From NCBI GenBank assembly GCA_050013235.1, contig JBEKFQ010000096.1, positions 1-9,434 of the forward strand: 9,434 nucleotides of DNA, given 5' to 3'. The position numbers and the translations under genes are program-made. The stretch is from RH-AL1 sp050013235 (GTDB lineage Bacteria; Pseudomonadota; Alphaproteobacteria; Rhizobiales; Beijerinckiaceae). Shown here in pieces: positions 1 to 5,794 of the stretch. The number at the start of each line of letters is the position of its first letter. Position 1 is the stretch's first letter. Below the pieces are notes generated by a model that saw only the letters and a program-made list of their open reading frames with translations, ran no database searches and was not told where the DNA came from.

Positions 1-324
1 CGAAGTCGAGGGTGCTGGCGTAGGCCGGCGTCCGAAAGCCGCCCATGCACGAACCCGCGGGCCCTGCGCGCCGTGGCTATGGGGATTTAAGGAGTTTGGT
101 CCCGTGCCGGAGGGGGCGCGGCAATGCCAGCGCGCTTCTCACGACCGGCGATGTGGGGCGAGGATGGACTGCGAGAACGCTTGTCGGGCCATTTTCTGGA
201 GGAAGACGGACCGGTGCAGGCACCATACGCCCGGTGATGGCGGTCGCGGTCGCGTTAGGCATACACGGCCCCGATGGCCGAAGCGGCACGGCTCCGGCGA
301 GAGGTCGAAGTTGGTCGCGCCGCC
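1..324. other. GC-rich stretch without a convincing gene
   Basis: Open frames exist on both strands, but their translations are arginine/proline-rich low-complexity shadows typical of GC-rich non-coding DNA. I recognise no protein domain. It lies directly 3' of the IS91-type transposase remnant (minus strand), so it may contain the 3' flank or terminal end of that element. No IS end could be identified by eye. Confidence 0.4.
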
Positions 325-513
325 TCACGACGCCATCATCCCGGAGCAGGCGGGTGGTGCACGGGGTTGAGCGACACCGCGGAAGATCTCGACGACGACC
401 ATGCGGCCGCCGCAGCATGGGCATGGCGGCCGTGGATCGGGCGGCGGCCCGGTGTGCGCGAGCGGCGGTCTCGATTGCATCACCGGAAGGGTCGGCCCTA
501 CTGGATTTGCAGT
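325..513 (-). pseudogene. IS91-family transposase, C-terminal remnant
   Basis: On the minus strand an open stretch of 62 codons runs from just after an in-frame TAG (514-516) to a TGA at 325-327. It contains the motif RPPCPCCGGRMVVVEIFR, followed by a short proline-rich tail. This Cys-rich CPCCGG block followed by a hydrophobic V/I-E-x-F strand resembles the extreme C-terminus of IS91-family (Y2, rolling-circle) transposases common in alphaproteobacteria. The catalytic tyrosine domain is missing: upstream of the TAG the sequence becomes AT-rich and belongs to the promoter region of the XRE gene. There is no start codon, so I read it as a dead 3' fragment. The family call rests on motif recall, not on a search. 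Confidence 0.6.
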
Positions 514-578
514 CTATAGGCATTTTGGTCTTCAAACCTATAAATCTGAGTTGTGTTCGTCCCATTAGAATAGTACCC

Positions 579-638
579 TGTACAAACAGATGGGGTAAAA
601 ATATGGATATGTCAACTTATATTTGGACAATGTACAAA
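579..638 (+). promoter_or_regulatory. Paired TGTACAAA repeats at the XRE gene start, possible operator
   Basis: The octamer TGTACAAA occurs at 579-586 and again at 631-638, 52 bases apart (about five helical turns). The second copy runs into the ATG at 638. The TGTACA core is palindromic, as expected for a dimeric helix-turn-helix protein. The surrounding 520-640 stretch is conspicuously AT-rich compared with its flanks and contains TATAAA (539-544) and TAGAAT (566-571) hexamers that could be -10 elements. No matching -35 box is clear. Autoregulation by the XRE protein is an inference. Confidence 0.35.
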
Positions 639-1036
639 TGAGCCCCGTTCAAATGCGGATGGCTCGGGCGGCCTTAGGTTGGGGTGTCCGCGAGCTGGCG
701 GAAAAAGCTGGGGTTACCGCGAACACGGTTTCGCGGATCGAACTAGGCGCCGACGCTAAGCAGTCGACGATTGTTGCCATCAAGGCTGCGTTCGAATCGG
801 CTGGCGTCATCTTCGTTGCGGAGAACGGCGAAGGAGCTGGCGTCCGGCTGCGGAAGACGCACTCTCACGAGGCGCTCACAAGGAAAATCGATGCGATCGA
901 TGCGCACCTTGAGACCGCAATACTGGAGCAAACGCCAAGCCCCGCTCGCGGTATGCAGCTACTGGAGCGTGGGCATAAGGCGGAAGTCTCGAAAAAGCTG
1001 AAGCAACGTCGTGCAAAGCTTGAAGATAAGGCATAG
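638..1036 (+). CDS. XRE-family helix-turn-helix transcriptional regulator
   Basis: Predicted 132-residue DNA-binding protein. The N-terminal half (about residues 4-60) is a Cro/C1-type helix-turn-helix: RMARAALGWGVRELAEKAGV, then TANTVSRIE as the recognition helix. It is followed by AIKAAFESAGVIFVAENGEG, a strand-like tail common in small rhizobial XRE regulators. The C-terminal 60 residues are charged and end in a basic, coiled-coil-like segment (KAEVSKKLKQRRAKLEDKA). I chose ATG 638 because MSPVQMRMARA matches the usual N-terminus of the family. A TTG at 623 would add five residues, and neither has a good Shine-Dalgarno. A 31-codon ORF begins 26 bases downstream and may be co-transcribed. 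No toxin, phage or restriction gene is adjacent, so its target is unknown apart from possible autoregulation. Confidence 0.8.
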   Translation: MSPVQMRMARAALGWGVRELAEKAGVTANTVSRIELGADAKQSTIVAIKAAFESAGVIFVAENGEGAGVRLRKTHSHEALTRKIDAIDAHLETAILEQTPSPARGMQLLERGHKAEVSKKLKQRRAKLEDKA

Positions 1037-1062
1037 GACAGCGTCCGGCTATAGAAGAGCAA

Positions 1063-1158
1063 ATGACTTCAGGTTCCAAAAAGTCGAAGAAGCCGGAAAA
1101 AGAGGCTCCCAGGTTTAATGACGCATTTTCCGAGTTAACCCGGATTATGCAGCGCTAA
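1063..1158 (+). CDS. Small lysine-rich hypothetical protein (31 aa)
   Basis: ATG 1063 opens a 31-codon frame ending at TAA 1156-1158. The N-terminus is dense in lysine (SKKSKKPEKE), and the C-terminus FNDAFSELTRIMQR looks like a short amphipathic helix. A purine-rich GAAGAG lies just upstream at 1054-1059, somewhat close to the ATG. It starts 26 bases after the XRE stop in the same direction, so the two could form a small operon. I do not recognise the protein. It may be a genuine microprotein, a degraded gene or a chance ORF; position and composition favour the first only weakly. Confidence 0.35.
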   Translation: MTSGSKKSKKPEKEAPRFNDAFSELTRIMQR

Positions 1159-1176
1159 AGCTCGAATTGAGGGTCA

Positions 1177-1195
1177 TGCTGGCTACGAGCCAGCA
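1177..1195. other. Perfect 8-bp hairpin
   Basis: TGCTGGCT (1177-1184), loop ACG, AGCCAGCA (1188-1195). It lies 18 bases after the small ORF on the plus strand. No T-run follows, so it is not a canonical intrinsic terminator. It could still stall transcription or stabilise the 3' end of the XRE transcript. No tRNA or known ncRNA fold was recognised around it. Confidence 0.4.
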
Positions 1196-1308
1196 CCGAG
1201 GGAAAACAGACTGCCCAAAAAGACTTGATTCATGCCAAATGCCGCAGAAACGCTAAACGCCACGCATGCGTCATTAACATTTTATCCCAGTACCATCAGG
1301 CCAGAGGC

Positions 1309-1632
1309 CTAATGGTTTGGAGTCTTGGTGTGATCCATACCCAATTTGATGACTCCTACCAAAAGGACGGCAATCCCGCCGGCGACAGCGCCCGTGAGAC
1401 CTTGGATCACGGCTTGTTCCACGGGGTTTGAGGCCATGACGTCGCCGGTGCCAGTGACCAAAGTGCCAGCAATGGTTTGTAAGAAGCAACCGCTCAGAAT
1501 CCCTCCGATTGCGCCTGCAATCGTATGGCCGAGCGCTCCGAAGTTATGCTCCTTTGTGGCGGCTGCAGCGGCATGCCCGCCCAAAATGCCGAAGATGATC
1601 TGAATCACCAAGTTCGTTACGGTCCAAGCCAT
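1309..1632 (-). CDS. Small glycine/alanine-rich membrane protein, unknown function
   Basis: Predicted 107-residue integral membrane protein. Three hydrophobic segments are visible, at about residues 4-18 (TNLVIQIIFGILGG), 34-58 (LGHTIAGAIGGILSG then FLQTIAGTLV) and 76-96 (GLTGAVAGGIAVLLVGVI), with glycine/alanine repeats suited to close helix packing. The short tail (MDHTKTPNH) is polar. I recall similar unnamed proteins in rhizobial genomes, some loosely grouped with small stress-response or GlsB/YeaQ-like membrane proteins, but I cannot assign a family. ATG 1632 is chosen because an AAAGAAAGAG purine tract precedes it. It runs in the same direction as the arsC/arsR-arsC unit but 150 bases after it, so it need not share its transcript. 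No arsenic-related motif is visible. Confidence 0.7.
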   Translation of the reverse strand: MAWTVTNLVIQIIFGILGGHAAAAATKEHNFGALGHTIAGAIGGILSGCFLQTIAGTLVTGTGDVMASNPVEQAVIQGLTGAVAGGIAVLLVGVIKLGMDHTKTPNH

Positions 1633-1782
1633 TTTGTACTCTTTCTTTCTTATGCCGGCAGGGTTGCGGAGGAAAAAGGCGAGGCGGCTGCGCCAAGCCT
1701 GATTATCGAGTTCAGTTCTATGCTTTGACGGCGACGTTCTTGATGGCTGGCTTTTTCTCTCCGCTTTGTGAAGAAGCCGTCG

Positions 1783-2724
1783 TCAGGCCGCTTTACCTCG
1801 GATCGCCAGTTCGGTTGCGCCGTCCATTGCGCCGATCTCCGCGAGCTTGCGTTTCAACGTCGCCAAATCGAGCGCCTCGATGTCGAGATTGACGAAAGCG
1901 GTGATGCGCGCCGCAATGCGCCGGTAGGCTTCCATGAAGGCCGCGCGTTTTTCAGCCTCCGTCCCTTCCACTGATGCGGGGTCTGGAATTCCCCAATGCG
2001 CGACGAGCGGATGACCCGGCCAATAAGGGCAGGCTTCGGCCGCCGCGGAATCGCAAACCGTTATGATGAAATCCATTTTCGGAGCATCAGGCGTGGCAAA
2101 TTCGTCCCAACTTTTCGAGCGGAACTGGTCGGTCTCGTAGCCAAGCTCGTTCAGGAGCGCGAGCGCATAAGGGTTCGGCTCGCCCTTCGGTTGGCTACCT
2201 GCGGAAAATGCGTGGATGCGGCCTGCGCCTTCGCGATTCAGAATTGCTTCCGCTAAAATCGAACGGGATGAATTTCCGGTGCAGAGAACGAGAACGTTGT
2301 AAGTCTTAGCCGACATGTAGCCCTCACGTTTGGCAGGAAACGGTAATCTCTCATCGCTGGCCGCGAGAACGTCACAAACTTCGCCGGACAGGTTGCAACA
2401 ATTGGCGAGAAGAAAATTCGTGAGCTGATGCGCCCGGTTGCGATTGGCGGTATAGATGATCGAGCGGCCTTCACGGCGCGAAACGACGAGCTGCGCCTGT
2501 TCGAGCGACGCCAGATGAGTTGAAAGCGTATTGTGGGGAATGGCCAAGAGCCGGGCGATGTCGCCAGCGGGAAGCCCATAGGGCAAATAACGCACGAGAA
2601 GCCGGAAAACTTCCAGCCGCGACGATTGCGACAGTGACGCAAGAACCTCGATGGCTTCGGGCGCTTCGAAGCGATGCGCTAACGGCACCACGCTGGGTAT
2701 TTTCGATGCGGATGGCCGTTTCAT
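1783..2724 (-). CDS. ArsR-ArsC fusion: arsenic-responsive repressor fused to LMW-type arsenate reductase
   Basis: A 313-residue two-domain protein. Residues about 22-115 are an ArsR/SmtB winged helix (GLPAGDIARLLAIPHNTLST as helix-turn-helix, REGRSIIYTA as wing). They end in Cys109-Cys110 and Cys117, like the C-terminal As(III) site described for Acidithiobacillus ferrooxidans ArsR. After a roughly 20-residue linker, residues 137-313 are a complete LMW-phosphatase-fold arsenate reductase: P-loop CTGNSSRS (Cys148, Arg in CX5R), Cys224 in VCDS and Cys232 in EACP as shuttle cysteines, and Asp248-Pro249 as general acid loop. A normal ArsR is about 110 residues and a normal ArsC about 140-175, so both parts are full length. 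ATG 2724 is chosen for its GGAAGG ribosome site 7 bases upstream; a GTG at 2781 would overlap the preceding gene. It sits 40 bases after the minus-strand arsC, probably co-transcribed with it. Likely role: arsenite-sensing repression plus arsenate reduction. Whether both activities are retained is unknown. Confidence 0.9.
   Translation of the reverse strand: MKRPSASKIPSVVPLAHRFEAPEAIEVLASLSQSSRLEVFRLLVRYLPYGLPAGDIARLLAIPHNTLSTHLASLEQAQLVVSRREGRSIIYTANRNRAHQLTNFLLANCCNLSGEVCDVLAASDERLPFPAKREGYMSAKTYNVLVLCTGNSSRSILAEAILNREGAGRIHAFSAGSQPKGEPNPYALALLNELGYETDQFRSKSWDEFATPDAPKMDFIITVCDSAAAEACPYWPGHPLVAHWGIPDPASVEGTEAEKRAAFMEAYRRIAARITAFVNLDIEALDLATLKRKLAEIGAMDGATELAIRGKAA
2314..2327 (-). promoter_or_regulatory. 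Internal ribosome binding site and ATG at the ArsC domain of the fusion
   Basis: Inside the fused gene, GTGAGGG (2327-2321) lies 4 bases before an in-frame ATG (2316-2314). This ATG begins MSAKTYNVLVLCTGNS, exactly where a stand-alone ArsC would start. Translation from here would give a 177-residue reductase, comparable with the 172- and 175-residue ArsCs nearby. It may be a relic of separate genes or a working second start. Confidence 0.55.
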
Positions 2725-2764
2725 GCTGCCGCCTTCCGGTGGGTCGCTTGCGTGAAAATCTGCA

Positions 2765-3283
2765 TCACGTGCTCTCCCCACGAGGGACGGCTTTGCCGAT
2801 TTCGTCGAGGCGGTGCTGCAACGAGAGCCTGTCGATGCTCTTCAACGGTAAAGCGGTGAAAATCGCGATGCGATTGTTGAGCATCCGGAACGTGTCGGCG
2901 AAGGCCAGGTGCTTTTCGGCTTCGCTACCGTCGACGACGGCAGGATCCGGTAGGCCCCACTGCGCGGTCATGGGCTGACCTGGCCAATAAGGACATTTCT
3001 CCGCGGCGGCGTCATCGCAAAGGGTAAAGACGAAATCGAGAGGCGGAGCGCCCGCGCCGATAAATTCGTCCCAGCTTTTCGAGCGGACCCCGTCGACCGG
3101 CATACTGGCTTTTTTTATAGTCGCGAGCGCGTACGGATTGACCTCATCCTTCGGATGAGATCCTGCGCTGAACGCTCTGAACCGTCCCCGGCCGAGCTGA
3201 TTGAGGATTGCTTCCGCCATGATCGAGCGCGCCGAATTGCCTGTGCAGAGAAACAGCACGTTGAAGACTTTTTCCATGTCCAT
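2765..3283 (-). CDS. arsC: Arsenate reductase, LMW protein tyrosine phosphatase family (thioredoxin-type)
   Basis: Predicted 172-residue cytoplasmic enzyme reducing arsenate to arsenite. It has the P-loop CTGNSARS with nucleophilic Cys13 and Arg19 (CX5R), the second and third redox cysteines Cys89 (TLCDD) and Cys97 (EKCP), and the Asp113-Pro114 acid loop after QWGLP. These correspond to the Cys10/Cys82/Cys89 relay of plasmid pI258 ArsC, which is recycled by thioredoxin, though the last two cysteines are one residue further apart here. ATG 3283 is preferred because GGAGG lies 5 bases upstream; the open frame extends to 3400 only through control-region sequence. It is the first gene of the minus-strand unit, followed after 40 bases by the arsR-arsC fusion. 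It diverges from arsR across 140 bases, so both units probably respond to the same repressors. Confidence 0.93.
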   Translation of the reverse strand: MDMEKVFNVLFLCTGNSARSIMAEAILNQLGRGRFRAFSAGSHPKDEVNPYALATIKKASMPVDGVRSKSWDEFIGAGAPPLDFVFTLCDDAAAEKCPYWPGQPMTAQWGLPDPAVVDGSEAEKHLAFADTFRMLNNRIAIFTALPLKSIDRLSLQHRLDEIGKAVPRGEST

Positions 3284-3423
3284 GGCGCCCTCCCTCATGC
3301 TCATATCGATTATTCTATATGTATCGAGATATCGAATTTTATGGCATAACGCAAGCTGGGATAACCAGCGAGATCGAGGAGAGACGCTTGCGTCGCGCAT
3401 TATAATTCTGTAAGTCTCGACTT
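3284..3423. promoter_or_regulatory. Divergent ars control region
   Basis: This 140-base AT-rich gap separates the two ars transcription units. It holds two dyads: ATTCTATAT-N8-ATATCGAAT (3312-3337, 8 of 9 positions symmetric) and GCTGG-N5-CCAGC (3355-3369, perfect). It also holds three copies of TATCGA (3304, 3322, 3330). The first dyad resembles the AT-rich imperfect inverted repeats bound by ArsR repressors and lies where it would cover the minus-strand promoter. ArsR binding is inferred from position and symmetry only. Confidence 0.55.
3401..3406 (+). promoter_or_regulatory. Consensus -10 box (TATAAT) of arsR, near-leaderless
   Basis: A perfect TATAAT lies 17 bases before the arsR ATG at 3424. 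A start site about 7 bases after the box would leave a leader of only about 11 bases. This fits the absence of a recognisable Shine-Dalgarno before arsR. No good -35 hexamer stands 16-18 bases upstream, as might be expected of a regulated promoter. Confidence 0.5.
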
Positions 3424-3780
3424 ATGGACAAAGAAACCACAATCCTCGCTTTAGCGGCCTTGGCGCAAGGCACGCGCCTCGACACGTTCAAGCTGCTCGT
3501 CAAGCATGAGCCCGACGGACTACCGGCGGGCGAAATCGCCCGTCAGCTCGCCGTGCCGCACAACACCATGTCCACTCACCTCGCCGTGCTGACGCGCGCG
3601 GGTCTGATTGAGGCCGAACGCCATAGCCGCTCGATCACTTACCGCGCCAACCTCGCCAGACTTCGCGAGATGACGCTCTTTCTCGTCAGGGATTGTTGCG
3701 GCGGCCGGGTTGAACTGTGCGCGCCACTGATCGCCGGTCTCACGCCATGCTGTCCGCCTGCGGAGGCCGCTCATGGCTGA
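3424..3780 (+). CDS. arsR: ArsR-family arsenite-responsive transcriptional repressor
   Basis: A 118-residue winged-helix repressor of the ArsR/SmtB family, expected to bind the ars operator as a dimer and dissociate on binding As(III). The helix-turn-helix is GLPAGEIARQLAVPHNTMST (about residues 32-51), followed by LAVLTRAGLIEAERHSRSI leading into the wing (SITYRA). The inducer site is probably Cys91-Cys92 and Cys99 (DCCGGRVELC), like the C-terminal cluster of Acidithiobacillus ferrooxidans ArsR rather than the helix-3 CVC of R773 ArsR. An extra Cys109-Cys110 pair lies in the tail. It is close to the ArsR half of the minus-strand fusion (both have LPAG-IAR-LA-PHNT-STHLA). It is the first gene of the plus operon, and its stop overlaps the next gene by 8 bases, which suggests translational coupling. 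Confidence 0.93.
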   Translation: MDKETTILALAALAQGTRLDTFKLLVKHEPDGLPAGEIARQLAVPHNTMSTHLAVLTRAGLIEAERHSRSITYRANLARLREMTLFLVRDCCGGRVELCAPLIAGLTPCCPPAEAAHG

Positions 3781-4300
3781 ACCTCTCTATAACGTCCTGT
3801 TTCTCTGCACCGGCAACAGCGCCCGCTCGATCATCGCTGAATCCATTTTGCGCAAGGACGGGGCAGGACGTTTCAATGCCTTTTCGGCGGGAAGCCAACC
3901 TAGGGGAACGGTCAACCCGCTCGCCATCGCTATTCTCGAAAACATGAATTATCCAACCGGCAACTTGTGCTCGAAAAGTTGGAACGAATTCATAGGCCCC
4001 GGCGCGCCTAAAATCGATTTTGCGTTCACGGTCTGCGACAGCGCTCGTGGCGAAGTTTGTCCGGTTTGGCCGGACCGCCCAGTCACGTCGCATTGGGGAA
4101 TCGACGATCCCACAGCTGTCGGGGGAAAGGATTTCATAAAAGGGGTCGCCTTCGGAAATGCGTTCCGTTACCTAAAAATGCGGATTTCCGGCTTCATGAG
4201 CCTGCCGCTTACGAGCCTGGACGCTATGTCCCTCAAAGACCAGCTGCGCAAAATCGGCCTGCTCGAAGGCGCGACGAAACTTCGCCCGGAGGTTACCTGA
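3773..4300 (+). CDS. arsC: Arsenate reductase, LMW protein tyrosine phosphatase family (second stand-alone copy)
   Basis: A 175-residue reductase of the same family as the minus-strand copy. It has P-loop CTGNSARS with Cys12 and Arg18, relay cysteines Cys88 (TVCDS) and Cys96 (EVCP), and acid loop Asp112-Pro113 after HWGID. An additional Cys66 (NLCSKS) sits where both paralogues have Arg (RSKS). ATG 3773 overlaps the arsR stop by 8 bases and its 3' end overlaps the next gene by one base, so it is tightly embedded in the operon. The overlap shows that arsR and arsC are in different frames here; in the opposite unit the equivalent pair has become one reading frame. It is expected to convert arsenate to arsenite for export by the Acr3 encoded downstream. 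The paralogues differ throughout, so this is not a recent tandem duplication. Confidence 0.93.
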   Translation: MAEPLYNVLFLCTGNSARSIIAESILRKDGAGRFNAFSAGSQPRGTVNPLAIAILENMNYPTGNLCSKSWNEFIGPGAPKIDFAFTVCDSARGEVCPVWPDRPVTSHWGIDDPTAVGGKDFIKGVAFGNAFRYLKMRISGFMSLPLTSLDAMSLKDQLRKIGLLEGATKLRPEVT

Positions 4301-4725
4301 TGGACGTTATCATTTATCACAACCCCGCCTGCGCTACCTCGCGCAACACGCTCGGCCTGATCCGCAATGCCGGTATCGAGCCGCATGTGATCGAGTATCT
4401 AAAAACCCCTCCATCCCGCGCGCTGCTGATGCAGCTAATCGAACGCATGGGCATCACGCCCCGCGCGCTGCTGCGGGAAAAGGGGACGCCGTTTCGAGAG
4501 CTGGGCCTCGATAATCCCACACTTGACGATGCAGCCTTGGTCGACGCGATGGTGGCCCACCCGATCCTGATAAATCGACCGATTGTCGTCGCGCCCAAAG
4601 GCGTTCGGCTCTGCCGTCCGTCGGAAGCCGTGATTGATCTGCTGCCGCCGCAGCGCGGGGAATTCTTTAGAGAAGACGGCGAGCGCGTCATCGACGAACA
4701 GGGCCGCCGCGTCGCTACCGCCTGA
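4300..4725 (+). CDS. arsC: Arsenate reductase, glutaredoxin-dependent (R773/ArsC family)
   Basis: A 141-residue enzyme of the thioredoxin-fold ArsC family, unrelated to the phosphatase-type ArsCs beside it. It is the same length as E. coli R773 ArsC and shares its landmarks, offset by one residue: catalytic Cys11 in HNPACATSRNT, and the arsenate-binding arginines Arg59 (ALLR), Arg93 (ILINRPIVV) and Arg106 (RLCRPSE). This family uses glutathione and glutaredoxin to reduce arsenate. A strong GGAGG (4288-4292) lies 7 bases before ATG 4300. The start overlaps the preceding stop by one base (TGATG), so coupling is likely. Having it beside LMW-type reductases gives the cell two electron routes, thioredoxin and glutaredoxin, in one operon. 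Confidence 0.95.
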   Translation: MDVIIYHNPACATSRNTLGLIRNAGIEPHVIEYLKTPPSRALLMQLIERMGITPRALLREKGTPFRELGLDNPTLDDAALVDAMVAHPILINRPIVVAPKGVRLCRPSEAVIDLLPPQRGEFFREDGERVIDEQGRRVATA

Positions 4726-4735
4726 AGGATCAACC

Positions 4736-5794
4736 ATGTCGAAGTTTGAACGCTACCTCACCCTTTGGGTGGCTCTGTGCATCGTCGCCGGGATCGGCCT
4801 CGGGCAACTCGCGCCGGGCCTGTTTCAGGCAATCAGCGCGGCGGAAATCGCCAAGGTCAATCTGCCGGTCGCGCTGCTGATCTGGCTGATGATTATCCCC
4901 ATGCTCATCAAGATCGACTTCGCCGCGCTCGGCCAAGTGGGGCGCCATTGGCGCGGTATCGGGGTGACCCTCTTCATCAATTGGGCGGTCAAGCCCTTTT
5001 CTATGGCGGCTCTTGGCTGGCTTTTCATCGGCCACCTATTCCGGCCTTATCTGCCCGCCGATCAAATCGACTCCTACATCGCCGGGCTGATCATACTGGC
5101 GGCGGCTCCTTGCACCGCGATGGTCTTCGTCTGGTCGAACCTGACCAGGGGCGAGCCGCATTTTACCTTGAGCCAAGTTGCCCTCAACGACGTGATCATG
5201 GTCTTTGCCTTCGCGCCCATCGTCGGCTTGCTGCTCGGCCTCTCCGCGATCACGGTTCCATGGAATACGCTGATCCTGTCGGTCGTGCTTTACATCGTTG
5301 TGCCGGTGATCTTCGCGCAACTGCTACGTCGTGCCGTACTGTCCAACGGCGGCGAGACCGCGCTTGCGCGGCTCCTTGCCACGCTCGGACCTGTCTCTTT
5401 GGTGGCGCTGCTCGCAACCCTCGTGCTGTTGTTCGGCTTTCAAGGCGAGCAGATTATCAAGCAGCCGGTTGTCATCGCCTTGCTGGCGGTGCCGATCCTG
5501 ATTCAGGTCTATTTCAATTCCGGCTTTGCTTATCTGCTCAACCGCATGACCGGCGAGGCGCATTGCGTCGCCGGGCCGTCGGCGCTGATCGGTGCGAGCA
5601 ATTTCTTCGAACTCGCGGTCGCGGCAGCGATCAGCCTTTTCGGTTTCCACTCCGGTGCGGCCTTGGCGACGGTCGTGGGCGTTCTGATCGAAGTGCCGGT
5701 GATGCTGTCCGTTGTCGCGATCGTCAATCGCAGCAAGGGCTGGTACGAGCGTGGCGCTTCCCCCAAGCCAATCGTGAGGCAGCCCATTGGTTGA
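4736..5794 (+). CDS. acr3: Arsenite efflux permease Acr3 (ArsB/ACR3 family)
   Basis: A 352-residue inner-membrane transporter with about ten hydrophobic segments, the usual size and topology of the Acr3 family (BART superfamily), which extrudes As(OH)3 by proton exchange. The signature LAAAPCTAMVFVWS carries the conserved cysteine (Cys126, equivalent to the essential Cys129 of Alkaliphilus Acr3). Near the C-terminus ALIGASNFFELAVA and GVLIEVPVM hold conserved glutamates (Glu292, Glu319), the latter corresponding to the functionally important one. ATG 4736 is preceded by GAAGGA (4724-4729), which overlaps the stop of the glutaredoxin-type arsC. An upstream in-frame ATG at 4634 would extend the protein backward through that gene and is not credible. 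It is the export step for arsenite made by the upstream reductases. Its stop overlaps the TTG start of arsH by 8 bases. Confidence 0.95.
   Translation: MSKFERYLTLWVALCIVAGIGLGQLAPGLFQAISAAEIAKVNLPVALLIWLMIIPMLIKIDFAALGQVGRHWRGIGVTLFINWAVKPFSMAALGWLFIGHLFRPYLPADQIDSYIAGLIILAAAPCTAMVFVWSNLTRGEPHFTLSQVALNDVIMVFAFAPIVGLLLGLSAITVPWNTLILSVVLYIVVPVIFAQLLRRAVLSNGGETALARLLATLGPVSLVALLATLVLLFGFQGEQIIKQPVVIALLAVPILIQVYFNSGFAYLLNRMTGEAHCVAGPSALIGASNFFELAVAAAISLFGFHSGAALATVVGVLIEVPVMLSVVAIVNRSKGWYERGASPKPIVRQPIG
5774..5779 (+). promoter_or_regulatory. Ribosome binding site deciding the TTG start of arsH
   Basis: GTGAGG lies inside the 3' end of acr3, 7 bases before the TTG at 5787. No in-frame ATG or GTG follows until well inside the conserved ArsH domain, so this site identifies TTG as the start. 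Confidence 0.6.

Noticed and set aside
45..641. 198-codon open frame on the plus strand
   Set aside because: Arginine-rich low-complexity translation with no domain; it runs antisense across the IS91-like remnant and into the XRE promoter, so it is a GC-bias shadow.
1298..1310. AGGCC-AGA-GGCCT at the end of the small membrane protein gene as a terminator
   Set aside because: Only a 5-bp stem with no T-run; too weak to call.
1749..1778. Stem GGCTTTTTC / GAAGAAGCC downstream of the arsR-arsC fusion as a terminator
   Set aside because: The stem has a mismatch on the minus strand, a 12-base loop and no following T-run in that direction.
2765..3400. Longer start of the minus-strand arsC at 3400
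   Set aside because: The additional 39 residues come from the AT-rich divergent control region and lack ArsC similarity; ATG 3283 has a proper GGAGG site.
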